In this document: positions 7,337-17,900 of the stretch, piece by piece
Position numbering within the stretch: position 1 is the first letter of the stretch
Layout: each line of letters opens with the position of its first letter
From: Photorhabdus australis DSM 17609
GTDB taxonomy: Bacteria; Pseudomonadota; Gammaproteobacteria; Enterobacterales; Enterobacteriaceae
Assembly (NCBI RefSeq): GCF_000711895.1
Contig: NZ_JONO01000039.1
Location: forward strand, 1-39,616
Direction: 5' to 3'
Length of the DNA: 39,616 nucleotides
Made by a program: the position numbers and the translations under genes
The notes under the pieces: generated by a model
What the model was told of the DNA's origin: nothing
Databases searched by the model: none
What the model saw: only the letters and a program-made list of their open reading frames with translations

Positions 7337-8466
7337 CAGAGTTCAAAATCACTCAGGTCGTCAGGATTAACTTCAGCATCAATCTGACCAACCAGATATG
7401 AACTGACTTCAACTTCTTGCGGTGCTACTTGAACATTATCGGATACCAGCCAGGAGTTAATCCATGGAATTGGGTTAGAACGCGTTTCAAATGGCAGTTT
7501 TAGCCCGACAGCCTGCATACGAATATTGGTGATGTATTCAACATATTGACACAAAATATCTCTGTTCAAACCAATCATCGAGCCTTCGCTGAACAGATAA
7601 TCTGCCCACTCTTTTTCTTGCTCCGCAGCTTGAACAAACAGGTCATAACACTGTTGTTCACATTCATTAGCAATTTCTGCCATCTCCGGGTCATCCTGAC
7701 CAGAACGCAACAGGTTCAACATATGCTGAGTCCCTGTCAGATGTAGTGCTTCGTCACGGGCGATAAGTTTGATGATTTTAGCGTTACCTTCCATGAGTTC
7801 GCGTTCTGCAAAAGCAAATGAACAGGCAAAGCTAACATAGAAGCGGATCGCTTCCAGCGCGTTAACGCTCATTAGGCACAGATACAACTGTTTTTTCAGT
7901 TCACGCAGGCTGACAGTAATGGTTTTACCGGCAACCTGATGGGTCCCTTCACCAAATAACTGATAATTATTGGTCATCTCAATTAGATTATCGTAATAAG
8001 CGGAAATATCTTTTGCACGCTTGAGAATCTCTTCGTTGGTGACAATATCATCAAATACAACAGCCGGATCGTTAACGATATTACGGATGATGTGAGTATA
8101 AGAACGTGAGTGAATAGTCTCAGAGAAAGACCAGGTTTCAACCCATGTCTCCAGCTCAGGGATGGAGATCAACGGTAAAAATGCCACGTTCGGGCTGCGG
8201 CCCTGAATAGAGTCCAGCAGTGTTTGGTATTTCAAGTTACTGATAAAAATATGCTTTTCATGGTCCGGTAGTGCATTGTAGTCAATGCGATCACGGGACA
8301 CGTCAATCTCTTCTGGACGCCAGAAGAAAGAGAGCTGTTTTTCGATCAATTTTTCGAAAATTGGATACTTTTGCTGGTCAAAACGGGCTACGTTTACCGG
8401 CTGACCAAAAAACATCGGTTCTTGTAACTGGTCGTTTTTTACTTGTGAAAAGGTGGTATAGGCCAT
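7336..8466 (-). CDS. nrdB: Ribonucleoside-diphosphate reductase 1, beta subunit
   Basis: At 376 aa it has the E. coli NrdB length and is close to identical in the parts I recall ([34 protein letters not shown]). NrdB carries the di-iron centre and the tyrosyl radical (the Tyr in SRSYTHI) that starts nucleotide reduction in NrdA. Metal ligands are visible in [20 protein letters not shown] and RDEALHL. The C-terminal tail ([11 protein letters not shown]) is the NrdA-docking peptide. A gagg lies 5 bases before the ATG. It is separated from nrdA by 42 bases that include a 30-bp duplication of the nrdA end. Confidence 0.97.
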   Translation of the reverse strand: MAYTTFSQVKNDQLQEPMFFGQPVNVARFDQQKYPIFEKLIEKQLSFFWRPEEIDVSRDRIDYNALPDHEKHIFISNLKYQTLLDSIQGRSPNVAFLPLISIPELETWVETWSFSETIHSRSYTHIIRNIVNDPAVVFDDIVTNEEILKRAKDISAYYDNLIEMTNNYQLFGEGTHQVAGKTITVSLRELKKQLYLCLMSVNALEAIRFYVSFACSFAFAERELMEGNAKIIKLIARDEALHLTGTQHMLNLLRSGQDDPEMAEIANECEQQCYDLFVQAAEQEKEWADYLFSEGSMIGLNRDILCQYVEYITNIRMQAVGLKLPFETRSNPIPWINSWLVSDNVQVAPQEVEVSSYLVGQIDAEVNPDDLSDFEL

Positions 8467-8475
8467 AACTTCCTC

Positions 8476-8536
8476 AAATTAAATCTTACATGCGCCGCTT
8501 TCACAAAATTAAATCTTACATGCGCCGCTTTCACAA
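8476..8536 (-). repeat. 30-bp tandem duplication covering the 3' end of nrdA
   Basis: The 31-base string 8476-8506 is repeated exactly at 8506-8536. The copy at 8506-8536 encodes the last NrdA codons (Cys-Glu-Ser-Gly-Ala-Cys-Lys-Ile-stop). The copy at 8476-8505 lies just past the stop in the nrdA-nrdB gap. Because the period is a multiple of three, the duplicate is in frame with nrdA behind the TAA. Confidence 0.95.
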
Positions 8537-10800
8537 TCGGAATCAGCAGATTCCACGACTTCTTCCAGGTCATCCTGAACGTCTTCCGCGCCATCACGTG
8601 TATTGTGGTAATACAGCGTTTTTACACCATATTTGTAAGCGAGCAATAAATCTTTCAGCAACTGATTCATTGGCACTTTTCCGCTAGGGAAACGTGTTGG
8701 ATCATAGTTGGTATTGGCAGAGATCGATTGGTCGATAAATTTTTGCATGATACCAACCAACTGCAAGTAGCCGTCATTGCCAGGCATTTGCCACAGTAGC
8801 TCATAAGCTCCTTTCAGGCGTTCATATTCTGGAACAACCTGACGCAAAATTCCGTCTTTTGATGCTTTGATGCTGATGTAACCACGAGGTGGTTCAATAC
8901 CATTGGTGGCGTTAGAGATCTGCGAAGAGGTTTCTGACGGCATCAAAGAGGATAACGTTGAGTTACGCAGACCATATTGTTTGATATCGCTACGCAGTGT
9001 TTCCCAGTCATAGTGAAGCGGTTCATTGGTCAGTGCATCCAGCGCTTTTTTATAGGTATCAATAGGCAGAATACCTTGAGAATAGGTTGTTTCTTTAAAC
9101 CATGGACAAGCGCCTTGCTCTTTTGCCAAGTCATTAGATGCTTTTAACAGGTAATATTGAATAGCCTCAAATGTTTTGTGAGTTAGGTTATTCGCACTGC
9201 TATCTGAATAACGTGCACCGTGTTTTGCCAGATAGTAAGCATAGTTGATAACACCAATACCTAAAGTACGGCGGCCCATAGCGCCCTGTTTTGCTGCAAG
9301 GATTGGATAATCTTGATAATCGAGCAGAGCATCAAGAGCACGAACAGCCAGAACTGCCAATTCTTCCAGCTCATCAAGATTTTCAATGGCACCCAGGTTG
9401 AATGCAGACAGCGTACACAACGCAATTTCACCATTTTTATCATTGATATCATTTAATGGCTTAGTTGGCAGTGCAATTTCTAGACACAGATTTGACTGGC
9501 GCACAGGTGCAACTGACGGATCAAATGGGCTGTGAGTGTTGCAATGATCTACGTTCTGAATATAAATACGGCCAGTAGAAGCACGTTCCTGCATCATCAG
9601 GGAGAACAGATCAACAGCTTTTAGACGTTGCTGACGGATATTACTGTCCTGCTCATACTTGGTATAAAGACGCTCAAATTCATCCTGATCCGTAAAGAAT
9701 GCATCATATAATCCTGGGACGTCAGACGGGCTGAATAGTGTAATGTCTTCGCCTTTGATCAAGCGTTCATACATTAATTTGTTAATTTGTACACCATAAT
9801 CCATATGGCGGACACGGTTTCCCTCAACACCACGGTTATTTTTCAGTACCAGCAGGCTTTCAACTTCCAGATGCCACAGCGGATAGAATAATGTAGCTGC
9901 GCCGCCGCGAACACCGCCCTGAGAACAGGATTTTACCGCTGTTTGGAAATGCTTGTAGAAAGGAATACAACCTGTATGGAATGCTTCACCATTACGGATT
10001 GGGCTGCCTACTGCACGAATTCGGCCGGCGTTGATGCCAATGCCTGCACGTTGGGAAACATATTTCACAATAGCGCTGGAAGTGGCATTAATGGAATCCA
10101 GGCTATCGCCACATTCAATCAGCACGCAGGAGCTGAATTGACGGGTAGGGGTGCGAACACCGGCCATAATAGGAGTAGGCAACGAAATTTTAAAAGTGGA
10201 GACCGCGTCGTAAAAGCGACGGATATAGTCCAGACGTGTTTCTTTCGGATAGCTTGAGAACAAGCAAGCCGCGACCAGAATATAAAGAAACTGGGCACTT
10301 TCGTAAATTTGACCGGTAACGCGGTTCTGAACCAGGTACTTACCTTCAAGTTGTTTGACCGCAGCGTAAGAAAAGTTCATATCACGCCAGTGATCTATAA
10401 ACTCATCCATTTGCTCGAATTCTTCTTTCGAGTAGTCTGCAAGCAAGTGTTTGTCATATTTGCCCATTTCTACCATACGGGATACATGATCATACAGTGC
10501 AGGTGGCTCAAATTGACCATAGGCTTTTTTACGCAAATTGAAAATTGCCAGACGGGCTGCCAGATACTGATAGTCAGGGGCATCGCCAGAAATAAGGTCA
10601 GCGGCAGCTTTAATCATCGTCTCATGGATATCTGAGGTTTTGATACTGTCGTAAAATTGGATCTGGGAACGCAGTTCTACTTGTGATACCGAGACATTTT
10701 TCAGACCATCGGCTGCCCAGGCAACAACCCGGTGGATTTTATCAAGGTCAATTCGTTCTTTGTGGCCATCACGTTTTGTTACTAGCAGACTATGGTTCAT
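8509..10800 (-). CDS. nrdA: Ribonucleoside-diphosphate reductase 1, alpha subunit
   Basis: This 763-aa protein is the catalytic subunit of class Ia ribonucleotide reductase, converting NDPs to dNDPs with NrdB. The N-terminal ATP cone (LLVTKRDGHKERIDLDKIH) provides overall activity control. The active-site cysteines are in FSSCVLIECG, SNLCLE and IALCTLSAFNLG, the radical-transfer tyrosines are in KTLYYHNTRDG, and the redox-active swinging tail is CESGACKI at the very end. It matches the enterobacterial protein along its full length. It begins the nrdA-nrdB-yfaE operon. The 365-base gap upstream carries a perfect DnaA box and NrdR-like sequence. Confidence 0.97.
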   Translation of the reverse strand: MNHSLLVTKRDGHKERIDLDKIHRVVAWAADGLKNVSVSQVELRSQIQFYDSIKTSDIHETMIKAAADLISGDAPDYQYLAARLAIFNLRKKAYGQFEPPALYDHVSRMVEMGKYDKHLLADYSKEEFEQMDEFIDHWRDMNFSYAAVKQLEGKYLVQNRVTGQIYESAQFLYILVAACLFSSYPKETRLDYIRRFYDAVSTFKISLPTPIMAGVRTPTRQFSSCVLIECGDSLDSINATSSAIVKYVSQRAGIGINAGRIRAVGSPIRNGEAFHTGCIPFYKHFQTAVKSCSQGGVRGGAATLFYPLWHLEVESLLVLKNNRGVEGNRVRHMDYGVQINKLMYERLIKGEDITLFSPSDVPGLYDAFFTDQDEFERLYTKYEQDSNIRQQRLKAVDLFSLMMQERASTGRIYIQNVDHCNTHSPFDPSVAPVRQSNLCLEIALPTKPLNDINDKNGEIALCTLSAFNLGAIENLDELEELAVLAVRALDALLDYQDYPILAAKQGAMGRRTLGIGVINYAYYLAKHGARYSDSSANNLTHKTFEAIQYYLLKASNDLAKEQGACPWFKETTYSQGILPIDTYKKALDALTNEPLHYDWETLRSDIKQYGLRNSTLSSLMPSETSSQISNATNGIEPPRGYISIKASKDGILRQVVPEYERLKGAYELLWQMPGNDGYLQLVGIMQKFIDQSISANTNYDPTRFPSGKVPMNQLLKDLLLAYKYGVKTLYYHNTRDGAEDVQDDLEEVVESADSDCESGACKI

Positions 10801-10928
10801 GGACAGGCATACCTTACATTTACTTTCAGACTCACTCCCACCTGCTTTGTGCCTTTACTCAGCCAAAACGTAACTCCCTCAGTGGTGAAGAGACCAACGA
10901 GAGAGTAGTGGTAATGGAATGTTAAGGA

Positions 10929-10944
10929 ACACAATATGTAGGGG
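10929..10944. promoter_or_regulatory. Possible NrdR box upstream of nrdA
   Basis: The sequence acacaatatgtagggg resembles the NrdR consensus acaCwAtATaTwGtgt in its first half and centre but is poor at the end. NrdR, an ATP/dATP-sensing repressor, controls nrd operons in enterobacteria from paired boxes. A much weaker second candidate (acaagataatgtta) lies about three turns further. Only a hypothesis. Confidence 0.35.
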
Positions 10945-11014
10945 GTGCACTAAATAATGACAACAAGATAATGTTAAAACCAGCTTTTATCAAGTGTACA
11001 AAAACACGGATTTT

Positions 11015-11023
11015 TGTGGATAA
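11015..11023 (-). promoter_or_regulatory. DnaA box in the nrdA upstream region
   Basis: TGTGGATAA is the exact complement of the consensus DnaA box TTATCCACA. In E. coli, DnaA binds boxes upstream of nrdA and ties ribonucleotide reductase expression to replication initiation; the site here lies about 215 bases before the nrdA ATG in the ubiG-nrdA gap. The rest of 10801-11165 is AT-rich promoter-type DNA with no gene. Confidence 0.65.
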
Positions 11024-11165
11024 CTTGAGGACTAAATTTATCAAAAAGCCGGAAGCCTGCATCATTACTAGCAGTTGACCTGACAGAAATACGAGTAAAC
11101 CTAAGTAAAAAAATTCTTGAAAATATGGTTCATTTGTTGATTTATTAATCTGTCAGACGAATATG

Positions 11166-11888
11166 TCAGACATACTGGGTATGCAACATATAATTAACGT
11201 CGACATTGTAACCAAGGCTAAATTTATCCATCAGCGGATTATAATGCAGACCAATGATATGCTTTTCTTTCAAGGGGGTTCTGTCAATCCAGCTTATCAA
11301 TTCTGATGGACGGATAAATTTCTTCGCATCATGGGTTCCTTTCGGCACCATTTTCAGAATATATTCTGCGCCAATCACCGCCATGAGCCAGGCTTTCTTG
11401 TTGCGGTTAATGGTAGAGAAAAAAACATGTCCACCTGGTTTTACTAACTGAGCACAGGCTTGAACAACCGATTGAGGGTCCGGTACATGTTCCAGCATTT
11501 CCATACAGGTGACGATATCATAAGCCTGTGGATATTTTTCTGCGTGACTTTCCACTGTTTCCTGTACATAAGTGACAGGGATGCCTGTTTCAAGAGAGTG
11601 CAGCCGGGCAACTTGAAGCGGCTCTGTTCCCATATCAAGCCCGGTTACTTCTGCATCTTCACGAGCCATACTTTCTGATAAAATACCACCGCCACAGCCT
11701 ACATCTAATACTTTTTTACCTAAGATACCTTCGGAACGTTGCAAAATATAATTCAGGCGTAGTGGGTTAATACGGTGTAGTGGCTGAAATTCACCTTCCA
11801 GATCCCACCAGCGGGAAGCAACGGCTTCAAATTTCTCTATTTCTTGTTGATCAACATTGTTTGTCGTGGAGGGGATTTTTGTGTTCAT
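11166..11888 (-). CDS. ubiG: UbiG, ubiquinone biosynthesis O-methyltransferase
   Basis: This 240-aa class I SAM-dependent methyltransferase has motif I as [16 protein letters not shown] at about residues 60-75, acidic motif [18 protein letters not shown] around 125 and [12 protein letters not shown] around 150. UbiG carries out both O-methylation steps in ubiquinone synthesis, at the inner face of the membrane. Length and order (gyrA divergent on one side, nrdA beyond) match E. coli. Start at 11888 gives the expected N-terminus. Confidence 0.96.
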   Translation of the reverse strand: MNTKIPSTTNNVDQQEIEKFEAVASRWWDLEGEFQPLHRINPLRLNYILQRSEGILGKKVLDVGCGGGILSESMAREDAEVTGLDMGTEPLQVARLHSLETGIPVTYVQETVESHAEKYPQAYDIVTCMEMLEHVPDPQSVVQACAQLVKPGGHVFFSTINRNKKAWLMAVIGAEYILKMVPKGTHDAKKFIRPSELISWIDRTPLKEKHIIGLHYNPLMDKFSLGYNVDVNYMLHTQYV

Positions 11889-12006
11889 CGACGGTTGCTG
11901 CTCCTTAAACTTTCTTTACAGATGGTTCACTCTGTTCTGGTAACAGTATACACGGCTTAATTTTTAAATACCCACATCTGATTTTTATAAAACTGTTGGT
12001 TTGTGG

Positions 12007-12012
12007 TATAGT
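12007..12012 (+). promoter_or_regulatory. -10 box of the gyrA promoter
   Basis: TATAGT followed by acctttgaattcgg lines up with the E. coli gyrA promoter, where TATAAT is followed by acctttgaatccgg. The -35 region is poor (around 11984), as in the supercoiling-sensitive E. coli promoter. The -10 region of gyrA is known to give induction on DNA relaxation. Confidence 0.6.
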
Positions 12013-12055
12013 TCTAAACCTTTGAATTCGGAATGTATGAGGGATAGTGGGCTCC

Positions 12056-14686
12056 ATGAGCGACATTGCCAGAGAAATCACCCCGGTCAATATCGAAGAA
12101 GAGCTGAAGAGCTCATATCTGGATTATGCGATGTCTGTTATTGTCGGGCGTGCACTACCAGATGTTCGAGACGGACTAAAGCCGGTACACCGTCGCGTAC
12201 TTTATGCCATGAGTGTACTGGGAAATGATTGGAATAAACCCTACAAGAAGTCTGCCCGTGTTGTCGGGGACGTCATCGGTAAATACCACCCACATGGGGA
12301 TAGTGCAGTCTACGACACGATTGTTCGTATGGCTCAGCCGTTTTCCCTGCGCTATATGTTGGTTGATGGTCAGGGTAACTTTGGTTCAGTCGATGGAGAC
12401 TCAGCCGCTGCTATGCGTTACACCGAAGTGCGTATGGCGAAAGTTGCCCATGAACTGCTAGCGGATCTGGAGAAAGAGACGGTCGATTTTGTGCCAAACT
12501 ATGATGGTACAGAACAGATCCCGGAAGTGATGCCAACGAAAGTACCAAACTTGCTGATCAACGGTTCTTCCGGTATCGCAGTGGGTATGGCAACTAACAT
12601 TCCTCCTCATAACTTATCCGAAGTTATTGATGGTTGTCTGGCTTATATTGAAGATGAAAACATCAGTATTGAAGGGCTGATGCAGTATATTCCTGGCCCA
12701 GATTTCCCTACTGCTGCGATTATTAATGGTCGTCGCGGTATTCAGGAGGCTTATCGGACTGGTCGCGGTAAAATTTATATCCGTGCCCGTGCGGAAATTG
12801 AAGTTGATGAAAAGAATGGTCGTGAAACTATTTTAGTGCACGAAATTCCTTATCAGGTCAATAAAGCCCGTCTGATTGAAAAAATTGCCGAATTGGTGAA
12901 GGAAAAGCGCATTGAAGGGATTAGTGCTCTTCGTGACGAATCTGATAAGGACGGCATGCGTATTGTTATCGAAGTGAAACGTGATGCGGTGGGGGAAGTG
13001 GTTCTGAATAACCTCTATTCCCTGACTCAGCTTCAGGTTTCTTTTGGTATCAATATGGTGGCTTTGCATCAGGGGCAGCCAAAGCTGCTGAATCTGAAAG
13101 ACATTATTTCTGCATTTGTATGCCACCGTCGCGAAGTGGTCACTCGTCGCACAATCTTTGAATTACGTAAAGCCCGTGAACGTGCCCATATTCTTGAAGC
13201 ATTGGCTGTGGCGCTGGCGAATATTGATCCTATTATCGAACTGATTCGTCATGCCCCGACACCAGCCGAGGCAAAAGCGGCGTTAGTTGCTCAGCCATGG
13301 GAATTAGGCAATGTTGCTTCCATGCTGGAACGTGCTGGTGATGATGCCGCTCGTCCTGAATGGCTGGAACCACAATATGGCGTGCATGAGGGTAAATATT
13401 ATCTGACCGAACAACAGGCCCAAGCCATTTTAGATCTGCGTTTGCAGAAACTGACCGGTCTTGAGCATGAAAAATTGCTGGATGAATATCGTGAATTGCT
13501 GACATTAATCGGTGAATTGCTGTTCATTCTGGAAAGTCCTGATCGCTTGATGGAAGTGATCCGTGAAGAGTTGTTGGCAATTAAAGCTCAATATAACGAT
13601 GCCCGTCGTACTGAACTGACTGAAAATACAGCTGACATCAATATTGAAGATCTGATTAATCAGGAAGATGTTGTTGTCACGTTGTCGCATCAAGGGTATG
13701 TAAAATATCAGCCACTGTCTGACTATGAAGCACAGCGTCGTGGTGGTAAAGGTAAATCCGCAGCACGCATTAAGGAAGAAGATTTCATTGAAAAGCTGTT
13801 GGTTGCCAATACTCACGATACCATTCTCTGCTTCTCCAGCCGTGGTCGCCTGTACTGGATGAAAGTTTACCAGTTACCTGAAGCCAGTCGTAGCGCACGT
13901 GGTCGTCCGATTATTAACCTTCTGCCACTGGAGCAAGATGAGCGAATTACTGCGATTCTGCCGGTGCGTGAATATGAAGATGGGCTGTATGTCTTTATGG
14001 CTACTGCCAGTGGGACAGTGAAGAAAACAGCGTTACAGGATTTTAGCCGCCCACGTAGTGCTGGTATTCTCGCCGTGAACCTTAATGAAGGTGATGAACT
14101 GATAGGGGTTGATCTGACTGACGGCAGTAATGAAGTCATGTTGTTTTCTGCTGAAGGGAAAGTTGTTCGCTTTGAAGAAGATGCTGTTCGTGCAATGGGG
14201 CGTACAGCCACCGGAGTACGCGGTATTAAACTCAACGGCAAAGACAAAGTTGTTTCCCTGATTATCCCGCGTGGAGAAGGCGAAATTCTGACAGTTACTG
14301 AAAACGGTTATGGCAAACGCACGGCTGAAAATGAGTATCCAATTAAATCTCGGGCAACTCAGGGCGTTATTTCAATTAAGGTCAGTGAGCGTAATGGTAA
14401 TGTGGTCGGTGCAATTCAGGTTGAACCAACGGATCAGATTATGATGATTACTGATGCGGGTACATTAGTGCGTACAAGAGTGTCAGAAGTCAGTGTTGTT
14501 GGCCGGAATACTCAGGGCGTCACATTGATCCGCACTGCTGAAGATGAGAAGGTTGTCGGTTTACAGCGGGTTGCCGAACCTGAAGATGATGAAGATGAGC
14601 TGGTAGCAGAGGGTGACGGATTGGAAAATAATAATACCAATTCACCTGATCCTGATAGTGGCAGAGAATCAGCCGATCTGGTCTAA
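12056..14686 (+). CDS. gyrA: DNA gyrase subunit A
   Basis: This gene encodes the breakage-reunion subunit of DNA gyrase. The frame is open from a GTG at 12047, but the ATG at 12056 gives the conserved start [20 protein letters not shown] and has a conserved gaggga upstream; length is then 876 aa. The active-site Tyr122 is in AMRYTEVRM. The quinolone-target segment reads [10 protein letters not shown], so Ser83 and Asp87 are wild type. The C-terminal beta-pinwheel starts near residue 530 and holds the gyrase-specific box QRRGGKG near 560. An acidic tail ends the protein. It is monocistronic, transcribed divergently from ubiG, with a strong terminator downstream. Confidence 0.98.
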   Translation: MSDIAREITPVNIEEELKSSYLDYAMSVIVGRALPDVRDGLKPVHRRVLYAMSVLGNDWNKPYKKSARVVGDVIGKYHPHGDSAVYDTIVRMAQPFSLRYMLVDGQGNFGSVDGDSAAAMRYTEVRMAKVAHELLADLEKETVDFVPNYDGTEQIPEVMPTKVPNLLINGSSGIAVGMATNIPPHNLSEVIDGCLAYIEDENISIEGLMQYIPGPDFPTAAIINGRRGIQEAYRTGRGKIYIRARAEIEVDEKNGRETILVHEIPYQVNKARLIEKIAELVKEKRIEGISALRDESDKDGMRIVIEVKRDAVGEVVLNNLYSLTQLQVSFGINMVALHQGQPKLLNLKDIISAFVCHRREVVTRRTIFELRKARERAHILEALAVALANIDPIIELIRHAPTPAEAKAALVAQPWELGNVASMLERAGDDAARPEWLEPQYGVHEGKYYLTEQQAQAILDLRLQKLTGLEHEKLLDEYRELLTLIGELLFILESPDRLMEVIREELLAIKAQYNDARRTELTENTADINIEDLINQEDVVVTLSHQGYVKYQPLSDYEAQRRGGKGKSAARIKEEDFIEKLLVANTHDTILCFSSRGRLYWMKVYQLPEASRSARGRPIINLLPLEQDERITAILPVREYEDGLYVFMATASGTVKKTALQDFSRPRSAGILAVNLNEGDELIGVDLTDGSNEVMLFSAEGKVVRFEEDAVRAMGRTATGVRGIKLNGKDKVVSLIIPRGEGEILTVTENGYGKRTAENEYPIKSRATQGVISIKVSERNGNVVGAIQVEPTDQIMMITDAGTLVRTRVSEVSVVGRNTQGVTLIRTAEDEKVVGLQRVAEPEDDEDELVAEGDGLENNNTNSPDPDSGRESADLV

Positions 14687-14714
14687 GTGAAGATATTTTT
14701 TCACTCAATCTCAA

Positions 14715-14759
14715 TGAAGAAATAGGTACTTCGGTACCTGTTTCTTCAGGGGGTTTTTA
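14715..14759 (+). terminator. Intrinsic terminator of gyrA
   Basis: A 15-bp stem with one mismatch (tgaagaaataggtac / gtacctgtttcttca) is closed by a c(UUCG)g tetraloop and followed by gggggttttt. It lies 29 bases after the gyrA stop. Confidence 0.93.
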
Positions 14760-14783
14760 TTAACTACCTATTGGGATGGGTTT

Positions 14784-14910
14784 TATACCCAGTAGATTTC
14801 AAGATGCATTGCGACGGCAAAGGAGCGAATCCTCGGGAGTATCGCGAACTATGTGACCGGGGCGAGTGAATGCAGCCAACAAAGAAGCAACTTGAAAGAT
14901 AACAGGTATA
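14784..14910 (+). repeat. ERIC element, full length
   Basis: The element is 127 bp, from tatacccagt to aacaggtata, with the ERIC core (gaccggggcgagtgaatgca, then gccaacaaag and cttgaaagat). It lies between the gyrA terminator and rcsC and may form part of the rcsC leader. Its orientation is opposite to the element at 17901. Confidence 0.92.
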
Positions 14911-15050
14911 AATTAGCAAAATCTTCCGTAAACCCTCTTTACGGAGGGGAGCAGTCACAACGATAACAGATGATTCTTTGTAATCCTTAAACTCTGGTAT
15001 ATCCTGTAATTCATTACGTTGAATGATGTTTGTTTTTATCAGGTAGCCTT

Positions 15051-17885
15051 TTGAGATATCTTTCTTCTTTTCGTACATCACTGAAAATATCCCGTTATCT
15101 TTTCCGGGTAATTGGCTTGATGTTGTGGACGTTAGGCGCTTTATTAACGGCTTTTTACCTGGTTAATATCTTTAATGAAGTAAAATCTGATATCCGGCAA
15201 GAATATAATGCTAATTATGATTCTACACTCTCTTATGTACGTCATACAGCTAGTGTTTTGCGGGATATCCAATATATGACAGAGAAGCATTTACTGAATT
15301 CCAATGAAAAGAAGAATGCAATTTTTGATTTTCCACATAGTAACCCGGCGTTTTCTTATCATCCTTTAAACCAAAGCGCTGACTGTAATACTTTTCGCAA
15401 AAATACCCATAGTTACTTAAATTCGTTGAATAACCTTATCTTCTATTGGAAGGATAATCTTGCGGCTCCTCAAGGTTTGAACCAGGTTTTTCTGGTAGGT
15501 ACGCAAAGCATGTGCATGGTGAATTTTTCTATACGTAACACCACGACTGACTCTGATACGCTGAAAAAAATAGTATATGAAAATTCGCGCAGACTTATTA
15601 GTCTGAAAGAGCAGGGTAAAGAACGAAATGTTTATTGGGTTGTGCCTGGTGCAAGATCTGATAGCGGCCATCTCTATGTGTTGGCACCGGTATATGTAAA
15701 CAGTCAAATGGTTGCAATGATAGGAATTGAACAGTTCATCAGATTAGATACTTTTATTCAAAGACAAGATCGCCCGATTTCAATAACATTGTTAAACCGC
15801 AGTAATCAACCTGTGTTGCACTACCCGGCAAATAATGATGACTACAAACTTCATTATGATGATTATCAGCTGGAAGCACCTTATTTTGGCTATGATGATA
15901 ATTTCACTGATTTATTGTTAAAACGTCGGTTAATGCCATCTTCATTCAGTATAATTTACGCTCTTCCACTGAGAAATATTTTTGAAGGTTTTAAACTGCA
16001 GATTATTAGCAGTATTGTGCTTAATGTGTTGTCTGCCTTTGTCATCATTATCCTGGTGTATCTGTTTGAGCGGAAAATGTTTGTTCCGGCGGAAGAGAAT
16101 GCGATTCGTTTGGAGGAGCACGAGCAATTTAATCATAAAATTGTTGCTTCAGCTCCTGTTGGGATCAGTATATTACGAGTAAGTGATGGCAGTAATATTT
16201 TGAGCAATGAACTGGCACATAATTATTTGAAAATGCTAACTCATGAAGATCGGGAACGTATTATTCATATTATTTGTGACAGAACCAGCAGCTATGTTGA
16301 CGTAGTAACCAGTAATAATAATCATCTGCAAATCAGCTTTGTTCACTCCCGTTACAGGAATGAAGAAGTGGCAATTTGTGTATTGGTTGACATCAGTGCT
16401 CGTGTACGGATGGAAAAATCATTGCAGGAAATGGCATTAGCATCGGAACAGGCCAGCTATTCTAAGTCTATGTTTTTGGCTACCGTCAGCCACGAGCTGA
16501 GAACACCTCTTTATGGAATCATTGGCAACCTGGAGTTATTACAGGCTCATTCATTACCAGCTGAATCTGCCCGTTTATTATCAACGATGAATAATTCTTC
16601 AGCCTTGTTACTGAAAATTATCAGCGATATTCTCGACTTCTCAAAGATTGAATCTAAACAGCTTAAAATTGAACCTAAGGAATTTTCTTGTCAGGAAGTT
16701 GTCTCCCATGTCATTTCCAATTACCTGCCGTTAGTTGCGAAAAAATCGTTGAGTTTATATTGTTATATTGAACCGGATGTACCGAATTATATCCGTAATG
16801 ATCCCGTTCGATTACAACAAGTTATATCTAATTTGTTGAATAATGCGATTAAATTCACCGATACCGGATGTGTAACTATGCATGTAGTCGTTGATAAGGA
16901 TTACTTGTATGTCAGAGTAAAGGACACAGGGGTAGGAATTTCTGATAAAGAGCTTATTCAATTATTTGATCCGTTTTTCCAGATAATGCCAAATACTGAA
17001 AGTTCATCTCAGGGAACGGGTCTTGGTTTGGCAATTTGTGAAAAACTTATCAACCTGATGGATGGTGATATTGAAGTTATTTCACAGCCACAGATAGGCA
17101 GTATGTTTTCTATCCGTTTACCTTTATACGGTGCGAAATATACGCCTAAAACTCAGCTAACAAATGAGCATCAGCAAAAAGTTATATTGGCTGTACGTAA
17201 TCTTTATTTAGAGGATTTTTTACAGCGTTTTCTGATTTATCATGGTTTACAATTGGTTGTATACAATGGGCAGCATACAGATGGCAGTGAAATTATTATC
17301 AGTGATTTCTCTGATGCTGTTATTACCCCTATATATGCTTATGTTGAATTATCGACGTCTCATATTGGCTCACTAGAACAAATCAGAGAAAACTATTGGT
17401 TACATAATACTTACCATTTGCATGATTTAGCTATACTCATTGAAAGATTAATTTCACCGGGTAATAACGAGGTATTGAATATAGCACTGCCTGTCTTGCA
17501 GGCAAGTACTTGGCTGAATACTATTATGGTTTTGGTCGTGGACGATCATCCTATCAACCGTTACTTATTGACTGATCAGTTGAAATCTATCGGTTTTCGG
17601 ACAGCGATGGCGAATGATGGATTGGATGCATTGGAGTATTTGAAGAAAGAATGTGTTGATATCATTCTGACAGATGTCAATATGCCTAATATGGATGGTT
17701 ATGCGCTAACAATGTATTTACGGAATAAAGGATGTGAGTTGCCGATTATTGGTATTACGGCAAATGCATTGGCAGAAGAAAAGCAGCGCTGCATTGATGC
17801 TGGGATGAATGATTGTTTGTCTAAGCCTGTTTCCCTTGTGACTCTCAGACAGGTACTAACAGAGGTCGGGAGTATTAGCGCTTAA
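15051..17885 (+). CDS. rcsC: RcsC, hybrid sensor histidine kinase of the Rcs phosphorelay
   Basis: RcsC senses envelope stress (through RcsF/IgaA) and phosphorylates RcsD, then RcsB. I start at TTG 15051, giving RYLSSFRTSLKISRYLFR, which aligns with the E. coli start (KYLASFRTTLKASRYMF); aggt lies just upstream. A TTG at 15030 would add 7 residues. Length is 944 aa (E. coli 949). Order: membrane segment ~17-38, periplasmic part to ~310, second membrane segment ~316-338, linker domain, HisKA with the phosphorylated His at ~481 (ATVSHELRTPLYG), ATPase boxes (NLLNNAIKF, DTGVGI, GTGLGLAICE), a divergent receiver-like region, and a receiver with Asp875 (LTDVNMPNMDGY). It converges on rcsB with an ERIC element between. 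Confidence 0.96.
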   Translation: MRYLSSFRTSLKISRYLFRVIGLMLWTLGALLTAFYLVNIFNEVKSDIRQEYNANYDSTLSYVRHTASVLRDIQYMTEKHLLNSNEKKNAIFDFPHSNPAFSYHPLNQSADCNTFRKNTHSYLNSLNNLIFYWKDNLAAPQGLNQVFLVGTQSMCMVNFSIRNTTTDSDTLKKIVYENSRRLISLKEQGKERNVYWVVPGARSDSGHLYVLAPVYVNSQMVAMIGIEQFIRLDTFIQRQDRPISITLLNRSNQPVLHYPANNDDYKLHYDDYQLEAPYFGYDDNFTDLLLKRRLMPSSFSIIYALPLRNIFEGFKLQIISSIVLNVLSAFVIIILVYLFERKMFVPAEENAIRLEEHEQFNHKIVASAPVGISILRVSDGSNILSNELAHNYLKMLTHEDRERIIHIICDRTSSYVDVVTSNNNHLQISFVHSRYRNEEVAICVLVDISARVRMEKSLQEMALASEQASYSKSMFLATVSHELRTPLYGIIGNLELLQAHSLPAESARLLSTMNNSSALLLKIISDILDFSKIESKQLKIEPKEFSCQEVVSHVISNYLPLVAKKSLSLYCYIEPDVPNYIRNDPVRLQQVISNLLNNAIKFTDTGCVTMHVVVDKDYLYVRVKDTGVGISDKELIQLFDPFFQIMPNTESSSQGTGLGLAICEKLINLMDGDIEVISQPQIGSMFSIRLPLYGAKYTPKTQLTNEHQQKVILAVRNLYLEDFLQRFLIYHGLQLVVYNGQHTDGSEIIISDFSDAVITPIYAYVELSTSHIGSLEQIRENYWLHNTYHLHDLAILIERLISPGNNEVLNIALPVLQASTWLNTIMVLVVDDHPINRYLLTDQLKSIGFRTAMANDGLDALEYLKKECVDIILTDVNMPNMDGYALTMYLRNKGCELPIIGITANALAEEKQRCIDAGMNDCLSKPVSLVTLRQVLTEVGSISA

Positions 17886-17900
17886 AATAATGCCTGGTAC

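Noticed and set aside
11932..11946. Second LexA box in the ubiG/gyrA gap (ctgt...acag)
   Set aside because: The half sites are separated by 7 bases, not 8, and the centre is not AT-rich.
12300..12330. Quinolone-resistance change in gyrA
   Set aside because: The target segment reads [10 protein letters not shown], so Ser83 and Asp87 are unchanged.
14764..15081. 105-aa minus-strand ORF before rcsC
   Set aside because: It mainly translates the ERIC element and the start of rcsC in antisense.
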